A stretch of DNA of 64,000 nt from Vombatus ursinus (lineage: Eukaryota > Chordata > Mammalia > Diprotodontia > Vombatidae): the NCBI RefSeq assembly GCF_900497805.2, contig NW_020954550.1:31721184-31785183 (forward strand), in the 5' to 3' direction. This document shows, piece by piece, positions 42,841 through 53,700 of the stretch. The translations under genes were made by a program, and so were the position numbers. The notes below the pieces were generated by a model. The model saw nothing but the letters and a program-made list of their open reading frames with translations, was not told the DNA's origin and did no database searches. Every line of letters begins with the position of its first letter. Within the stretch, counting starts at the first letter, position 1.

Positions 42841-42895
42841 GATGAGGAAAGGATCTATGTTTGAATTCTTTCTTTTTTTACTCACTGCCTATGTG
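42841..42895 (+). repeat. MIR-type SINE, 5' part
   Basis: 'tttactcactgcctatgtga' is a SINE start that appears to resume at 43373 after the RTE insertion. Confidence 0.5.
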
Positions 42896-42904
42896 AATAA
42901 AAAA

Positions 42905-43372
42905 AAAAAGATCTATAGAGTCAAGGCAATGGTTCTTCCACTAGTGATGTATGCCAATGTATGGCCATGGAGTTGGACTCTAAGGAAAGCTAAGCACCGC
43001 AGAATCTACACTTTTGAACTGTGGTGCTAGAGAAGACTTTTGAGAGTCCCTTGGACAGCAAGGAAATGAAATCAGTCAATACTTAAAGAAATTAATTTAG
43101 GCTCTTCACTGGACGGTCAAATACTGAAGCTGAAACTTAAATACTTTGGCCACATAATGAGAAAATGGAACTCATTGGAAAAGACCCTGATGTTGGGAAA
43201 TATTGAAGGCAAAGAGGACAGCAGAGGATGAGATGGATAGATACCGTCATGGAAATAATGAACATGAACTTAGACTTTGAGAGATAATGGAGGATAGACT
43301 GTATAGTCTATGGGGTCACAAAGAGTCTGACATGACTGAACAACTCAACAACGACGACAACGACAATGACAA
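42905..43372 (+). mobile_element. RTE/BovB-clade LINE 3' end
   Basis: In order: 'aaagctaagcaccgcagaat', 'acttttgaactgtggtgcta', 'tactttggccacataatgag', 'cattggaaaagaccctgatg', 'acagaggatgagatggatag' and 'ggggtcacaaagagtctgac', ending in a (GAC/AAC)n tail. These blocks match the C-terminal coding end and 3' tail of BovB/RTE LINEs very closely. The copy is 5'-truncated. The tail is also the source type for the tails of the MAR1-like SINEs in this window. Confidence 0.9.
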
Positions 43373-43480
43373 CCTGTGAGACTGTAGGCCAGTCCAATAA
43401 GGTTTTCTGAGCCTCAGTTTCTTCATGAATAAAATAAGAGTATTGGACTTGATGTCTTCTAAGGTCTCTTCCATGTATGA
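43373..43480 (+). repeat. MIR-type SINE, 3' part
   Basis: 'ctgagcctcagtttcttcat', 'aataagagtattggacttga' and 'tctaaggtctcttccatgta' follow the usual MIR order after the CORE. Confidence 0.65.
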
Positions 43481-43781
43481 CTCTAGTTGGGGGGGGGTAA
43501 AAGGAGAGAGGTTTTCTCTAGTCTTTATGAGATCTCAACTAGTAACAGACTCCTTCCTCCATCTACTCATAAGGCTTGACACTGTCCTAGAAGTAGCAGG
43601 TCAGACACTACTCTTTCAAGTTCTCTTTCAAGCCAAGGTGGGGCCCCGTTGTTCTCAGAGCCTGACATGGAAGACTAGATGGTTTTTTGACTACACCAGT
43701 TTAGCAGTTTCATATTACTATGGTCATGGTCCTGATCTTTTGCTCAGAGGGCAATCAGGAAGCCATTTATCTTGATGTGCT
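43481..43781. other. unassigned DNA
   Basis: G run near 43489. No family recognised. Confidence 0.45.
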
Positions 43782-44096
43782 GGGCAGCTAGGTGATGCAG
43801 TGGCTGTGTGACCCTGAGCAAGTCCCTTAATCATGGTTTGCCCCAGTTTCCTCGTCAGTAAAATAGGGATGATAATAGTACCTACTTCCCAGGGTTGTAA
43901 GGATTAGATGAAATAATAATTGTAAAACATTTAGCACAGTGCCTGGCAAATAGTTAGCATGATATCAGTGTTAGCTATTATTATTATTGTGTGATAGCAG
44001 GAAATGGCAAATCACTCTAGGATCTTTGCCAAGAAAACCCCAAATGGGGTCACGAAGAGTCAGATGTGACTGAAAAATGACCGAACAACAACAAAA
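43782..44096 (+). mobile_element. marsupial CORE-SINE with RTE/BovB tail, internally deleted
   Basis: The head 'tgggcagctaggtgatgcag' jumps straight to 'tggctgtgtgaccctgagca', so about 70 bp that normally carry the B box are missing. The long CORE/MIR middle and the tail 'ggggtcacgaagagtcagat', ending 'cgaacaacaacaaaa', are complete. Confidence 0.92.
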
Positions 44097-44479
44097 GTGC
44101 TTTCAATTGTCATGTTCTATTCTGTTGGGATTTTAAGGATCTCAACTCACAGGAATCCTTTAAAGTTAAACAAAAAACATGGAATAATAATAAGTGAACC
44201 AATTAAAAATAACATTAATAATGATGATGATGATGAGTCAACTGTCTGGTAAAAAACTGAAACATGGCATTAAAAATTTTTTTAAAGACTTCTTGTTCTC
44301 ATCAAAAGTGATCCAATAATCTGTGCCTTCATAACTTCTGTCAAAATTGATCATTTCCCTTCTTAACATTTCTGATCCTTTATTGGCTGTACTAAACATC
44401 TTGGCACTTAACTCTATGTACCCTATGTTGTCCTTTAATTTTTTCATTGGCTTCTATCTTATCTCCAAAATATATAACT
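44097..44479. other. unassigned; short (ATG)n at 44219-44236
   Basis: No recognised element apart from the trinucleotide run. Confidence 0.45.
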
Positions 44480-44670
44480 GCAAATTTCTTAAGAGCTGGG
44501 ACTCTGTCATTCTCTATTTTGCCACATTACCTAGGAACAGTCTAAGGACACAAAGTTGGTATTCAAAAAACACTTGTTAAAATGAACTAAAATGAAGCTC
44601 CCTGAGGGCAAGACCTGGGTCTTTTATTTCTTTAGGTCTCTTCTGGTATATACTGTATAGTGTGTCACAT
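44480..44670 (+). mobile_element. L2 3' end fragments (two overlapping scraps)
   Basis: 'cttaagagctgggactctgt' with 'gtattcaaaaaacacttgtt', then 'ctccctgagggcaagacctg', both resembling the L2 tail. Confidence 0.55.
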
Positions 44671-45480
44671 GGGGAAGTCACATTCAGCCACTGGGGTAGA
44701 ACCAGTGAAAGGTTGTTCTATATCCCTAATCATGCCTGAAAAGGGAGGGAGGAAGGTAGGACTGGTCTCCATGCAGGTGAACAAGCCATGTGTCAGAAGG
44801 AGAAGAAGGAGAGACCACCTGGTCTTGGGAGAAAAAAAGTGAAAATGAAATTTTAAAAAATCTGAGAGAGGGACATCAGCCAGAGGTACCCATCAAAGCA
44901 GAAGGTAGAAAATATGAAATGATCCATTGAAAGTCTGGAGAGATCAGACTCTTTAATGTCTTATTTTTCCTCATTAAAAAAGGCAGCCTATCAGAAACCT
45001 GGATCAGGGCAGTGCTCAACAAATATTTGTGAAGATCTGTGCTTCCATACTCTCTTTAACATGTAGAAAGAATCTTGCACTTTCTAGTTAATACTTTTGT
45101 GAATTTTTGTGACCAAAAAGATTCATCCCCTGGTGACCCTCTCCTAACTTAGGGGAGCTGTTGCTCAGACCCCAGACTTGTACAGGTCTTAGGCCACACT
45201 GAAAATCCTTCTCTCTTGGTAGGCAGGGCTTGGCATAGCTGGTTCTACCCTAGCATCATCTCTGCCTGGCTTAGTTCCATGATGGTGATGAGACACTGTA
45301 TTTGGTTTTCAGGAGAGAATGAATAAATATTTAATTGTTGAAAGTCAAGTTCATTCCATTTCAATTTTGATCTAACTCTTAAAGCACCACTAAGCCCAAT
45401 ACAGGCTAATAATTGTGGGGAGGTTTTCCTCCTTTCGAACCAACCCAGTCCAGGTAGCAGGAGGAATAAGCTTTGTTGCC
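44671..45480. other. unassigned DNA
   Basis: No recognised element or coding signal. Confidence 0.45.
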
Positions 45481-45625
45481 TCTGACATTGACTTGACTTT
45501 GGCTTGAACTTGGGAATGTCACTTAACTAGCATCTCTGGGCCTTAGTTTCCTGATCTATAAAATGGGGAGACTGGACTAAATGGCCTCTGTGGTCCTTTC
45601 AAACCTTAAATCTTGTGTCCTGTGA
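45481..45625 (+). repeat. MIR-type SINE fragment
   Basis: 'acttgggaatgtcacttaac', 'ggccttagtttcctgatcta', 'taaaatggggagactggact' and 'ctctgtggtcctttcaaacc' run in order. Confidence 0.8.
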
Positions 45626-46114
45626 GCTGATAATTTCTTTCAAAATTCTTTTCTTCATTTGGAAGATGAAAGAGACTCTGGATAGCTGGGATCTGGCTCT
45701 AGCCTACTTGTGACTGGCTGATAATCATGGGGGAGACCCTGGTTTCTTTATCACCACAGATTTTTAAAAAAATTTTTTGCCAACTATGGTAGTTGCTGAA
45801 ATACATTAACTCCCTCTCCCATTTCTGAAAAACATAATTTTGCCATAGGATTACATGGCACTTAAGAATGTTTGCAAACACTTGGACCAGCTCCAACTAG
45901 AAGATTTTTTTTTTCTAGATGGCCTATTTAAAATAAACTTACATTTGTAAACTTATTTATAGCTTTCAGGCTAGTCAGAAATACCAGCTTCAGACTGATG
46001 GGAAACACATGTAGTGTGAAAGGCAAATAAATATGGTAATTAGTTCCTTCTTGCCAATTGTTTTGTTTAGTCATTAATTAAGTCAGATGCACATGCTGAT
46101 CCAAGTAGTTTGGC
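45626..46114. other. unassigned DNA
   Basis: AT-rich, no family recognised. Confidence 0.45.
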
Positions 46115-46117
46115 TGC

Positions 46118-46150
<33 letters not shown>

Positions 46151-46315
46151 ACAAACATATATGTATATATTTTCACATATATATTTGTGTATATATATGG
46201 ATGTGTGTGTGTCTGTGTGTTACACACACATATATATGTATATATTTGCATATATATATTTGTGTATATATATGGATATGTGTGTGTCTGTGTGTGTGTC
46301 TGTGTGTGTATATCC
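46115..46315. repeat. (TG)n/(TA)n array with a 73-bp duplicated unit
   Basis: A TG run (46118-46147) precedes two copies of a 73-74 bp unit (46147-46219 and 46220-46293). Each holds 'catatat..gtatatat', 'atttgtgtatatatatggat' and a TG stretch. Three plus-strand frames stay open only because the repeat lacks stops. Confidence 0.9.
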
Positions 46316-47584
46316 CTTCACTGTAGTATTCTTAAAAAATACTATAAAAGTTGGATTTACATTGAACATTGTACAGTGTACTTCTCAGTGAATGAAATGA
46401 AACTAAATGAAATATAGAATGTAACACTCACTTTATGAAACCCTCCTGAATTTGTTTTCACACTAATAGTGTGAAAGCCTCTTAGATGGCAGCTTCCCCT
46501 TCAGATCCTAGCACTAACCTTGGGGGTGACACTCCTGACACCATAGCTTATGAGCCCCTACATGCATGTTTCCCGTGATAATCGGCTGGTATATTAATTA
46601 GCTCTTAGCAAAGACCATTTACTCAAATGGCATAACAAGAACAGCAGGGACAAAATATTGCCGTCTTCCACAAAGACTTCCATAGGAAGAATGGGCACAG
46701 ACCTCGAGAACAAGGTCAGAGAGTTGCAGGTACAGTATACACATAGGACGTGTACAATTCACAGCTCCTGCTACTGTGCGGGCTCTGAAGTTCTCTCTCC
46801 TTGTGGGAGCCTCTCAAAGTTTCCCCTTGAGGGCAGCATCTCTATTAAGTGGATCCCTCAGTTGGACTCTCTGAATCTGCTCCTCTATTGAGTTCAAAGT
46901 CAGCTCTCTTCTTCTCTGCTAACAATGTATGATTATCTCTCCCTCTCTGTTGATGTCTGTAGGCAGTATGCTCTGCTCCCTACTGGATCCAGGAATTTCT
47001 ATTGGTAAATTCCTTATGATTGATGTGAGGGAAAGCACAAAGTTTATCTCAAATCATTAGTCAACATTTTCTCTTTTGAAAGAGGACTATTGGCTATGAT
47101 GTGAGCATGATGCCACTTGTCTTTGTGATTAGTATAATAAACAGTCACACAACTGGGCTACCTCCTTTCCTAGTCAAAATGTCTTTTTTGTCTCCTCGAG
47201 ACCAAGCATTGCTGGTCATCTCTTGCTGGCTATTAAACCTCAGGATTGTCATTTTAATTTTTCTGAAAACATAGTTGCAGTCACATAGAATTATCAGAAT
47301 ATTGATGCTAAAGAGATGAGTTTTTATGGCAGTGAGCAGTTAGGATAGTTGAAAACATTGCACAGTTTCCCAACTATATTTCAGCCCAAATTTCTCTATT
47401 CAATTCTGGGTCCAGATCATTGTTTGTCACGGGTCCTGTTTAAGATATAAATACTGATTGACTAACTCAGCATGTTACCTACCAAGCTCCGTATCAGAGG
47501 AATATTCAGTTTATATACACTTTATTTCCCCCAGTGTGAATTGTATTAGTTTTGGAATTCAAAGAAGCTCACTGCAGTTAAGAA
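46316..47584. other. low-repeat DNA, no gene recognised
   Basis: About 1.27 kb without recognisable interspersed repeats or coding motifs. Confidence 0.45.
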
Positions 47585-47670
47585 TGGAAGAGAACAAGCA
47601 TTTATTAAGCACCTACTATGTGTCAGGCAGTGTTCTAAGCACTTTATAAATATCTCATTTGAGAAGTGAT
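47585..47670 (-). repeat. MIR/L2 3' end scrap, reverse
   Basis: 'aagcatttattaagcaccta', 'ctatgtgtcaggcagtgttc' and 'aagcactttataaatatctc'. Confidence 0.7.
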
Positions 47671-47719
47671 CATACTCTCTTTTCTGCTTTCTCTATGACT
47701 GAGCAGTAAATATTCTCTG

Positions 47720-48892
47720 AATAAATGAGTTTTTTTTCCTTTGGTATTTTTTGGGTCTCCTTTAGCAAGCTGTTGACTTGTTTTTCATGAGTTTCTTGCA
47801 TCACTCTCATTTTTCTTCACAGTTTTTCCTCTGCTTCTCAAAATCCTTTTTGAGTTCTTCCATGGCCTGGGACTGATTCATATTTCTCTTGGAGGCTTTG
47901 GATGTAGGAGCTTTGACTTTGTTGTCTTCTTCTGGTTGTATGTTTTGATCTTCTTTGTTACCAAAGAAAGATTCTATGGTCTGACTTTTTTTGCGGTTTG
48001 CTCACGATCGTAGCCAATTGCCTGAGTTATAAACTCTTTGTTAAGGTAGGGGTCTGCTTCCAGTGTGGAGAATATACTGTCCCAAGCTTCAGGGGTTTTG
48101 TGCAACTGTTTTCAGAGATACTTCTAGGGACCTGTAAATTTTCAGTTCTTCCAAGGTGGTACAATCAAGGGCAAGGTGTTTACTCCTTTCCTGGCCTGTG
48201 CTCTGGTCTATGAGTGACCAGAAGCATTTTTCTGTCTTGGAACTGTGAGGAGGATTACCTCTCCACCGCCACTATAAGCTTTACTACATCAGCACTCCTC
48301 CTTGCCCAAGGACTGCCACCCAGAACTGTGACGCAGATCCAAGCACAGGCAAAGCAAGAGAATCCTGCCTCAGCACCAACAAAGAGATCCCTGTATTCCC
48401 CCTCTGATCAGTCACTCAATTCCTCTTCAGTCTGTGGGCTGAGCTCCCAAAGCAGCTGCTGCCCTGGGGTTGTGCCAGGGATGGGGCTGGGACTGAGCTT
48501 CTCTCTCACCCAGGTCTAACAGACCTTTCCTACTGAGCTTCTAAGTTTCCTTTGGCGTTTGTGGGTTGAGAAGTCTGGAAACCACCACAGTTGCCCATGA
48601 TTCAATCCCCTGAGGCCTGCTCCAGGTTCACTGAGGCCTGGTCTTTGTCTGTGTGCACACCCATGCTGAATTGTGCTTTTCTCCCAGCCTGGCTCGATTG
48701 ATCTTTCCAATCAATCATCCAGGTTGTCTTGGGCTGGAAATTTATTTTACTCTGTCTTTTTGTGGGTTTTGCTGCTCTAGAATTTGTTTAGAGTCATTTT
48801 TTACAGGTATTTGGAGGAGTTTGGGGGAGAGCTCAAGCAAGTCACTGCTTTTACTCTGCCATCTTGGCTCTGACCCCAATAAATGAGTTTTT
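47720..48892 (-). mobile_element. 3'-truncated L1 (5' UTR + ORF1 start), perfect 15-bp TSD, reverse
   Basis: The TSD aataaatgagttttt (47720-47734 and 48878-48892) brackets 1143 bp. The 5' end at 48877 has the full L1 start ('gagccaagatggcagagtaa'), the 5' UTR runs to about 48004, and ORF1 runs about 88 codons. Homology stops in the A-rich ORF1 text 'gacccaaaaaatacc', followed by an A-rich end. Ordinary L1 insertions lose the 5' end; this one lacks everything 3' of early ORF1. It fits retrotransposition of a prematurely polyadenylated L1 transcript. Confidence 0.9.
47735..48003 (-). pseudogene. L1 ORF1 N-terminal remnant
   Basis: The broken frame matches the ORF1 start in the 24.56-25.0 kb copy (SKASK..NMNQSQALEEL-type text). 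The expected ATG reads GTG (about 48003), and the reading is cut off by the insertion end. Confidence 0.75.
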
Positions 48893-49774
48893 GATAAACC
48901 AATGCCTACCCTAGAGAATGAATGGCAACTCAAACACAAATCTAATGTATCCTTTCAAAGTGTACTGAAAGCTATTTGGAGTCACGGATGATTTAGCAAT
49001 GGAAAGTGAAGTTAAGAGCATTGTTGCTGGTTCTTTCAGTGCTTCCTTGTGTGAGAAGTATTCTTATTTGAATTGTGACATTACTCACACCCAGTACCAC
49101 CAAGTGAACACAATGTGTGTACACAATTCCTAGGAAGAAAACAGTGAAATAGACTCCCAGCTTTCCCCTTAGATAACAAAGATAAAGGCTTGCGATGTGT
49201 TACCAATTTCTTTACTTCTCAGGTATTTTAGAGCAATGAGTGATGGGGAGACAAATAATCTGTTGCTTCCATTCCCAACATTCTTTGAGATCTTTGAGCA
49301 ATACAATTGGGTAAGGGGGGTGAAGGAGGGAAAGGAATGAAGGACAGCCTGGTTTACTCCATAACTAGCCTTGAAAATTGTTATTTATTACATAGAGACA
49401 AGGACTTGTTCTCATGACTTTGAAACAGAGTCTTTGAAGTGTTTTATCTGTACATTCCCAAAGGAAAGGGTAGGAAATAGCAACCAAACCCTGCTCCTCC
49501 CCCCACCTCAAACCCAAAGATACCATTAAGTTGATTCACAGCCTGAATTTCTTAACTTTTGACTCTTGAATGTTAACTTCCAAATCAATGTCCAAACTTT
49601 AAAGCATGCTACTTAGGAGTAGCAAACAGTTTAACCTTCACTTAAGGCTTTTTGTTTACTTCTTCATATACTGCAGTGTTTTGTATCTGTGAGATGGGTC
49701 AGAAGGCAAGTCCAGGGTGAATATTAAATGCTTCTAAAACATTATTAAAGCAAAACTTCATTTAACACAGCCAT
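48893..49774. other. low-repeat DNA, no gene recognised
   Basis: Nothing recognised. Ordinary composition. Confidence 0.45.
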
Positions 49775-49975
49775 AATACAGGTATCTCACATTTATACAG
49801 GACTTCAACATTCATAGAGCTCTTTCCTCACAATATCTCTGCATGAATCCTATTTTCCAGATAGTGAAATTGAGATGGATTGAAGTCAAATGACTTGTAC
49901 AGAGCCTCAGTTTGTAAATATTGGAACTAAATCTCATGTTCTCTCTACCACATCACATAGTAAGTCTGCAAGCAT
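49775..49975 (-). repeat. MIR-type SINE, reverse
   Basis: 'catttatacaggacttcaac', 'tagagctctttcctcacaat', 'tgaatcctattttccagata' and 'tgttctctctaccacatcac' run in order with high divergence. Confidence 0.7.
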
Positions 49976-50364
49976 TTTAAAAATATCTTTAGCATGGGAA
50001 CCATGAATCTTAAACTCAGAGAGGAAGCAAAAAAGTTTGAGTAACCTTGAGGTATTTCCAAATGATCTCTTATTCTTAGTCGTTGGGACCTGAAGTCTCC
50101 AGGGTGTGAAGAACTAGAAATGTTCAGGGTAGATATAGATTGCTCTTACAAACTAAAAGGACAGCCTTGGGGCTCTAAAGTGTCAGAGATGAAATTCAAT
50201 GTTGAAGATGCCTAATAAAAGAGCTTTTAGAAAGAGTTTTGGCTTTATTTTATGTAATTATTCAATGATAGACAATAGGAAGGCATCAGGCATCAGGCTC
50301 AGCAGAAATAATAATAATCCTGATTTCTAGTACCAGCTCTGCTGTACATTAATTAGGTAGGAAT
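49976..50364. other. unassigned DNA
   Basis: No recognised element. Confidence 0.45.
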
Positions 50365-50744
50365 CATGGTATGGTGGGAAAAGTGTTAGACTTGCGGTCA
50401 TTTGACCAGAGTTCAAATCCTGATCCTGTGTCTTAGCTGCTTTTTGACTTCAGGTAAATTAATTAATCTTGCTGGGTTTCAGTTTCCTCATCTTTTCTTT
50501 TTCAGTTTATGAAATTATAATGATCAAATAAAAGAATATGAAAGTTCTTTGTTATCATAAATTGCTATAGAAATATTGTTCTTGGTAGTTAAGGCCATAG
50601 ATTCAGTGGTAATGCCTAGAAAGACTTTCTCTGTATATCTCTTCCCACTGGCGTATAAACTCCTACCATTACCCAGGGGTATTGTTAAGCTTCAATGAGA
50701 TAATAGACATAAAGCACTATAAAAATGCCAGTTATCATCATCTT
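50365..50744 (+). repeat. MIR-type SINE pieces
   Basis: Head and CORE at 50365-50500 ('catggtatggtgggaaaagt', 'ccagagttcaaatcctgatc', 'tttcagtttcctcatctttt'). The distal part is at 50675-50744 ('ttcaatgagataatagacat', 'agcactataaaaatgccagt'). Confidence 0.75.
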
Positions 50745-50781
50745 CATAATCATTATTATTATCATCATCATCATCATCATC
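50745..50781. repeat. (ATC)n/(ATT)n microsatellite
   Basis: attattattatc followed by atcatcatc units at the end of the MIR copy. Confidence 0.9.
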
Positions 50782-50924
50782 CTGCAATTACCAGGCCTCC
50801 AGTTTGGTGATGACTTCATACCTTGAACCTTCTATTGCACTCTTATTGAGCTCAAGCAATGTTTATAGAGCAATACAGGGGTAGGCTGGTAAATGTTTAA
50901 TAACTGAGCTCTCCAGAAAATAAA

Positions 50925-51040
50925 ATGTATGCACACATATTTTTAAGTTTAATCTGCATTATTAACTTTCTTAAGTCTAGAAATCAATGAAACAATAAAC
51001 CAAGTCCTGATTTGAAGCGTTTGCTTATTTCCAGGGTATA
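50925..51040 (-). repeat. unclassified interspersed repeat, copy C, reverse
   Basis: On the minus strand 'aaatcaggacttggtttatt', 'ttctagacttaagaaagtta' and 'ataatgcagattaaacttaa' match copy A at 6790-6935 block by block. Confidence 0.6.
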
Positions 51041-51559
51041 AATGAACACGTTGAAAAGGTATCAGTCAGCTCCTGTAAGCCAGTGCAAGGTGTTTCCAGT
51101 ACATTCCTACACTGTCCTGGTTCCTCAAGTCATCTTTTAAAATGCAAATATTCTTGGAGAAGCAAATATAGTGAGAATATATATAGAAATAAATACAGTG
51201 AGATTATAATGTTTTAGTATGAGTAACTTTATTATATAGTTTGGGGGTGGTGAGAGTGGTGAGGTGAACAATGTACAAATGAAGGTTATTAAAAAGGGTT
51301 TGGAAAGTGAAAATGGGACTCAAAGGCAAACTTTACTTGCTTCATACTTTTGCTGAGGCCTGGCCACTTAGAGAATATTTGGATTTCTTTTTTTTTTAAT
51401 GCATCAAAATCTGATTTAATGAAGGCATTCATTTGCCTAAAAAATCATTCAAGCGGATTAAAAGGGGGTGGGGTGAATGACTGCAAATTAAGGGAGACCC
51501 CAAAGGCAAAGTATATGTCTTGAGACTAGTGAGGTAGCATAAACTTCAGTATCAGGGGC
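51041..51559. other. unassigned DNA
   Basis: No recognised element. G-rich patch near 51242. Confidence 0.45.
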
Positions 51560-51925
51560 AATAGTTTTTAATACCTTTATTAGTGTGCTGGAAGAGAGAA
51601 TGAACACTGAGATGCAATCTGCAGATGGCATTATAAAGGGAGGCGGTACAAGCTCCAGCCAGCACTGAGCAATAATAAAAGCGTACGGGGCAGAAAATAA
51701 CGAAATGAGATTCATTTGGCAAAGTATAAGCTAATGCATCTGGAGGGGGTGGGGGGGAAACATCCAAACCATAGGCTTTATGGTGAGCAGATACCACCTC
51801 AAAAGCAATATTGTGAAAAGGAGCCTCTGGGTGAAGGTGCAATGTGGATTTTGCAATGTGATCCCAGAGCAAGAAGGGCCAGGGTTATTTTGGTTTACAA
51901 GAGGCATCATGTCACAGCCTGGGAA
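51560..51925 (+). mobile_element. CR1/L3-type LINE fragment, end of RT region
   Basis: The plus frame reads 'AKYKLMHLEG', then 'EEPLGEGAMW' and 'QCDPRARRARVILVYKRH'. CR1/L3 proteins here read KCKVLHLG..N..Y..KEKDLGV..QCDAAARKANAILGCI.R. Upstream 'tgcagatggcattataaagg' fits the preceding FADD(T) region. Ancient and broken. Confidence 0.72.
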
Positions 51926-53279
51926 AGGAATAGCTCCTCTTTTTCTTTGACCCTATGACCTTGGGACCCTGGGGCCTTGCAAGGCAAATAGATCTAAAGG
52001 AAGCCACACGTGTAATGCGCTGTTCACATTGGGGCTGCTCAGGGCCAGGTAGATGTAGATCTGTTTGGCAGGAGTTCAAGGGGGAGCAATGATGAAGGGT
52101 AGGAGGGAGACAGGGAGAGAGGGAAGGCTAAAGCAAGAAGATAATTACTAGGTACTGCTACAGTGCCAAGAGTGAGCCCTGTGCTATATGAAACTCATTG
52201 ACAGAGATTGATGTATTCTGGGAGATTAAAGAAATAGGGGAGTGCTCAGCAGAATGGCTTAGGGGTATCCTTAAATAAGAGTTATCATTTCATCCTCCTC
52301 CTCTTCCTCCAAAACACCCACTCTTTTCCTGCTGTATATTTGGTCCTAATGGGGAGAGTAATAAATTATGTGTCCTCATCTCCCCCATGGTCTAAATAAC
52401 TCCTCGGTAATGACATAGGTGCTGAGGAAGATCTTTGAATTTTCTTAGACCATTAATTCTGAGCTGCACTGCCAAATGATTGATCTAATGCCTTTCACCT
52501 AATTGACAGAACTGACTTGCTATTTTGTTGTCTGCGTGTAGCCCCAGAGGCCCCCCAATGCCTCTACTTTTCCATCTCCTCACTCAAAGCGTTGAGCTTT
52601 GTGACCCCAGGGTCATTGTGACCACATTAAGGAGACCTAGGCGCTGAACTTTGGGACTTATGAGTAGCCCTTACTAGAAACAGCCCTGAGCCTGTCCTAA
52701 CCCTCTCCTTCACCCTGAGACTTTGTTCAGGGAGGAGGCAGAAATGGTCAGAACTTCTGAGGAGGTTTGTGTCAGGCTGGCCCATCCACTGCTGCTTGCA
52801 GAGCTAGTTATCTACAAAGAGTGGAAGAGCCAGGTGGGACCTCTTTTCATCAGAGCAGGTTATCTGGAAGGGTCAGGTGTTCCTGAGTAGCTTCTCTACC
52901 CCTACTGCCAACCCACCCGTCTTTTTGTGCTCCCTTTGTTGTGTGTGCCTGTGAGGAAATCTAAGATTCTGGACTCTGCTATTAGCCCCTGAGATACTGG
53001 GCACAGGGGACACCAAAGCTTTTAGGCGCTAACGACTTGGTGTCACAAGGTCAAGGATAGCTGGTTGCTTGGCTTGGGTACCCCTCCTAGCTGTAGCAAA
53101 GTTGCTATTGACTGATCCTGTCATTTCTTTCCCACTTCTGGTCCAGGAATAGTGGAAGCAGACAGTGTCCTTCCTAGGACAACTGAATCTAATATTTAAA
53201 ACCTAGCAATGAACCCAAGTAAAGTGGTTTTGTAGTCTTGTCAAATTTGGGTGAGAATCATAGATTTAAGGCTAAAATC
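51926..53279. other. single-copy-looking DNA, no gene recognised
   Basis: About 1.35 kb without recognisable repeats, the cleanest interval in the window. No coding frame of note. It holds a cluster of homeobox/TALE-like words at 52440-52515, described under findings. Confidence 0.5.
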
Positions 53280-53440
53280 CTACAATCAATAAATATTTAT
53301 TAAGCATTTACTACATGATAAGAACCATGCTAAGCTCTGGAGGAGACTTAGGAGTCAATGAATCAACCCCCTCATTTTATAGTTGAGGAAACAGGCCCAA
53401 TGAGTTTAAATGATTCGCCCAGGGTCACCTGGAACACCTG
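53280..53440 (-). repeat. L2 end plus MIR3-like fragment, reverse
   Basis: 'caataaatatttattaagca' and 'gataagaaccatgctaagct' are an L2/MIR end. 'cctcattttatagttgagga' and 'gattcgcccagggtcacctg' are MIR type. Confidence 0.7.
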
Positions 53441-53529
53441 GGGCCTCCCCATCCTGCCGTGAAGAAGTGTCTCACTTCATTCTCCTTCTTCCCTTTCTTG
53501 GGATCATGGATGGAGAACCAGAGGAGATA

Positions 53530-53700
53530 AGAGGTCTTCTAGTTCCATCTCTTCATTTGATAAATGGGGGAAACATTTCTAAAAAAGGGAAGTGGTTTGC
53601 TAACAGTTAAACAAGTAATGAGTAATCAAAGCCAGAATTTGAACTCAGAATTTCTGACTTGAAATCCAGTAATACTTCCACTATGTCATGCTGCTTTCTG
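53530..53700 (-). repeat. MIR3-like SINE, reverse
   Basis: 'gaggtcttctagttccatct', 'gtggtttgctaacagttaaa', 'agccagaatttgaactcaga' and 'acttccactatgtcatgctg' run in order. Confidence 0.75.

Noticed and set aside
46087-46417. Three long open plus-strand frames rich in Val/Cys/Tyr
   Set aside because: Translations of a TG/TA simple repeat, which lacks stop codons.
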